From NCBI GenBank assembly GCA_021775795.1, contig JAJFHB010000337.1, forward strand, positions 1 to 6,610: 6,610 nt of DNA. Reading direction: 5' to 3'. This DNA comes from Hyphomicrobiales bacterium. Its GTDB lineage: Bacteria; Pseudomonadota; Alphaproteobacteria; Rhizobiales; JAJFHB01. The position numbers and the translations under genes were made by a program. The notes below the pieces were generated by a model. The model was given only the letters and a program-made list of their open reading frames with translations, was not told the origin of the DNA and made no database searches. This document shows positions 5,852 through 6,610 of the stretch, piece after piece (position 1 is the stretch's first letter; every line of letters begins with the position of its first letter).

Positions 5852-6559
5852 ATGAGTGAAATTCTAAACATCCAGGGATTGTCTGCAGGCTATGGCCCTC
5901 TGCGTGTGATCCATGACCTGGATTTCGTTATTCATTCCGGCGAAAGAGTAGGCCTGGTGGGTCTCAACGGACATGGGAAAACAACGCTCTTCTATGCCAT
6001 CGCAGGCCTTACGGGATGGCAGCGCGGCTCGATCATCTTCAACGGCAAGCAGATAGGCAAGACACGCAGCCAGGGCCCGGGACGCTACACCCATCAGATC
6101 GTCAGGCTGGGCCTCGCAATCATGCCCCAGGGTGACGAGATTTTTCATGGCCTGACCGTCGACGAGCATCTCGACAGTGGCGCCTTCACGCCCAGCGCCT
6201 GGAAATCCCGCAAGCAGCGAAAGGAGCAGGTTCTTGACCTGTTTGAGCCTTTGCGCAACCTGCTCAAGACCCCGGTGGGACGCTTGTCTGGTGGCGAACG
6301 AAGAATGGTTTCCATCGGTCGCGGGCTGATGACCGATGCAAAACTGTATCTCGCCGATGAGCCTTCTCTGGGGCTCGCGCCAAAAATTGGTATTGGCGTC
6401 ATGGAGGCGCTGCTGAAGATCGATCTTTCTGATTCAGCAATGTTTATCGCCGAACAGAATGTGGCACTTCTCGAGGGTCGTGTTGACCGCGTCATCGGGA
6501 TGCACGCTGGGAAACTCAAGGGCGAAGCTTCTTCGGCCTTGAGCATGCAACTGTTGTAG
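5852..6559 (+). CDS. ABC transporter ATPase, LivF-like
   Basis: The protein has 235 residues, the normal length for LivF, and is the second nucleotide-binding subunit of the importer. Motifs in order are Walker A G37-L-N-G-H-G-K43-T-T (His replaces the usual Ala), Q-loop P92-Q93-G-D-E-I-F, an intact signature L145-S-G-G-E149-R-R, Walker B L-Y-L-A-D169-E170-P, and A-E201-Q202-N203 where most ABC ATPases have the switch histidine. Gln at that place is usual for LivF (known of the family). Its LSGGE would complete the ATP site formed by the Walker motifs of the LivG-like subunit. It begins 9 bases after the preceding stop and ends 17 bases before the next ATG, so the genes are clearly one operon. 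Confidence 0.94.
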   Translation: MSEILNIQGLSAGYGPLRVIHDLDFVIHSGERVGLVGLNGHGKTTLFYAIAGLTGWQRGSIIFNGKQIGKTRSQGPGRYTHQIVRLGLAIMPQGDEIFHGLTVDEHLDSGAFTPSAWKSRKQRKEQVLDLFEPLRNLLKTPVGRLSGGERRMVSIGRGLMTDAKLYLADEPSLGLAPKIGIGVMEALLKIDLSDSAMFIAEQNVALLEGRVDRVIGMHAGKLKGEASSALSMQLL

Positions 6560-6576
6560 GGGAAGCATAGGGGCCG

Positions 6577-6610
6577 ATGGATTTAGGATTCATACTCGTC
6601 AATGCGGTTG
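6577..6610 (+). CDS. Probable start of an ABC permease gene (LivH-like), cut by the window edge
   Basis: ATG at 6577 opens a frame that reads M-D-L-G-F-I-L-V-N-A-V to the edge. The residues are hydrophobic and resemble the start of branched-chain amino acid-type permeases, where an L-V-N/L-N-G-like stretch precedes the first membrane helix. AGGGG at 6569-6573 could serve as a ribosome site, though spacing is short. The assignment rests mainly on position: an importer with a binding protein and two ATPases needs permeases, and none has appeared yet. Eleven residues cannot distinguish LivH from LivM. Confidence 0.55.
   Translation, partial: MDLGFILVNAV

Overview
The window looks like a chromosomal metabolic locus from a proteobacterium, most likely an alphaproteobacterium. 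Support for this is moderate GC, a Tat-type signal peptide, a LivFGHM-like importer and a perfect FNR/FixK-type site. No species can be named from the sequence alone. All genes I can support lie on the + strand. I see no tRNA, rRNA, CRISPR array, insertion sequence or integrase.

Layout: the window opens with the last 26 codons of an unidentified gene (to 83), then about 450 bases without a convincing gene. Next is a probable two-gene unit: a small Cupin_3/DUF861-type protein (531-917) and a 797-residue molybdopterin oxidoreductase with a [4Fe-4S] site (989-3382). A 383-base intergenic region follows. It is dense in dyad symmetry: a 9-bp outer inverted repeat, an 18-bp palindrome, and a perfect TTGAT-N4-ATCAA box. 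Downstream is a tightly spaced transport operon: a Tat-type substrate-binding protein of the branched-chain amino acid/amide class (3766-5079), a LivG-like ATPase (5111-5842), a LivF-like ATPase (5852-6559), and the first codons of what is probably the first permease (6577 to the window edge).

How the genes may work together (inference): the ABC importer would bring in an amide-, amino-acid- or small-organic-acid-like solute. The molybdenum enzyme, perhaps helped by the cupin protein, would transform it in the cytoplasm. The FNR-type box suggests that transport is tied to low oxygen, which would suit an Fe-S/Mo enzyme. Neither the substrate nor the reaction can be read from the sequence.

The two most notable features are the FNR box within its nested dyads, and the LivG-like ATPase, whose ABC signature motif is replaced by L-K-T-F-E although its Walker A, Walker B, Q-loop and H-loop are intact.
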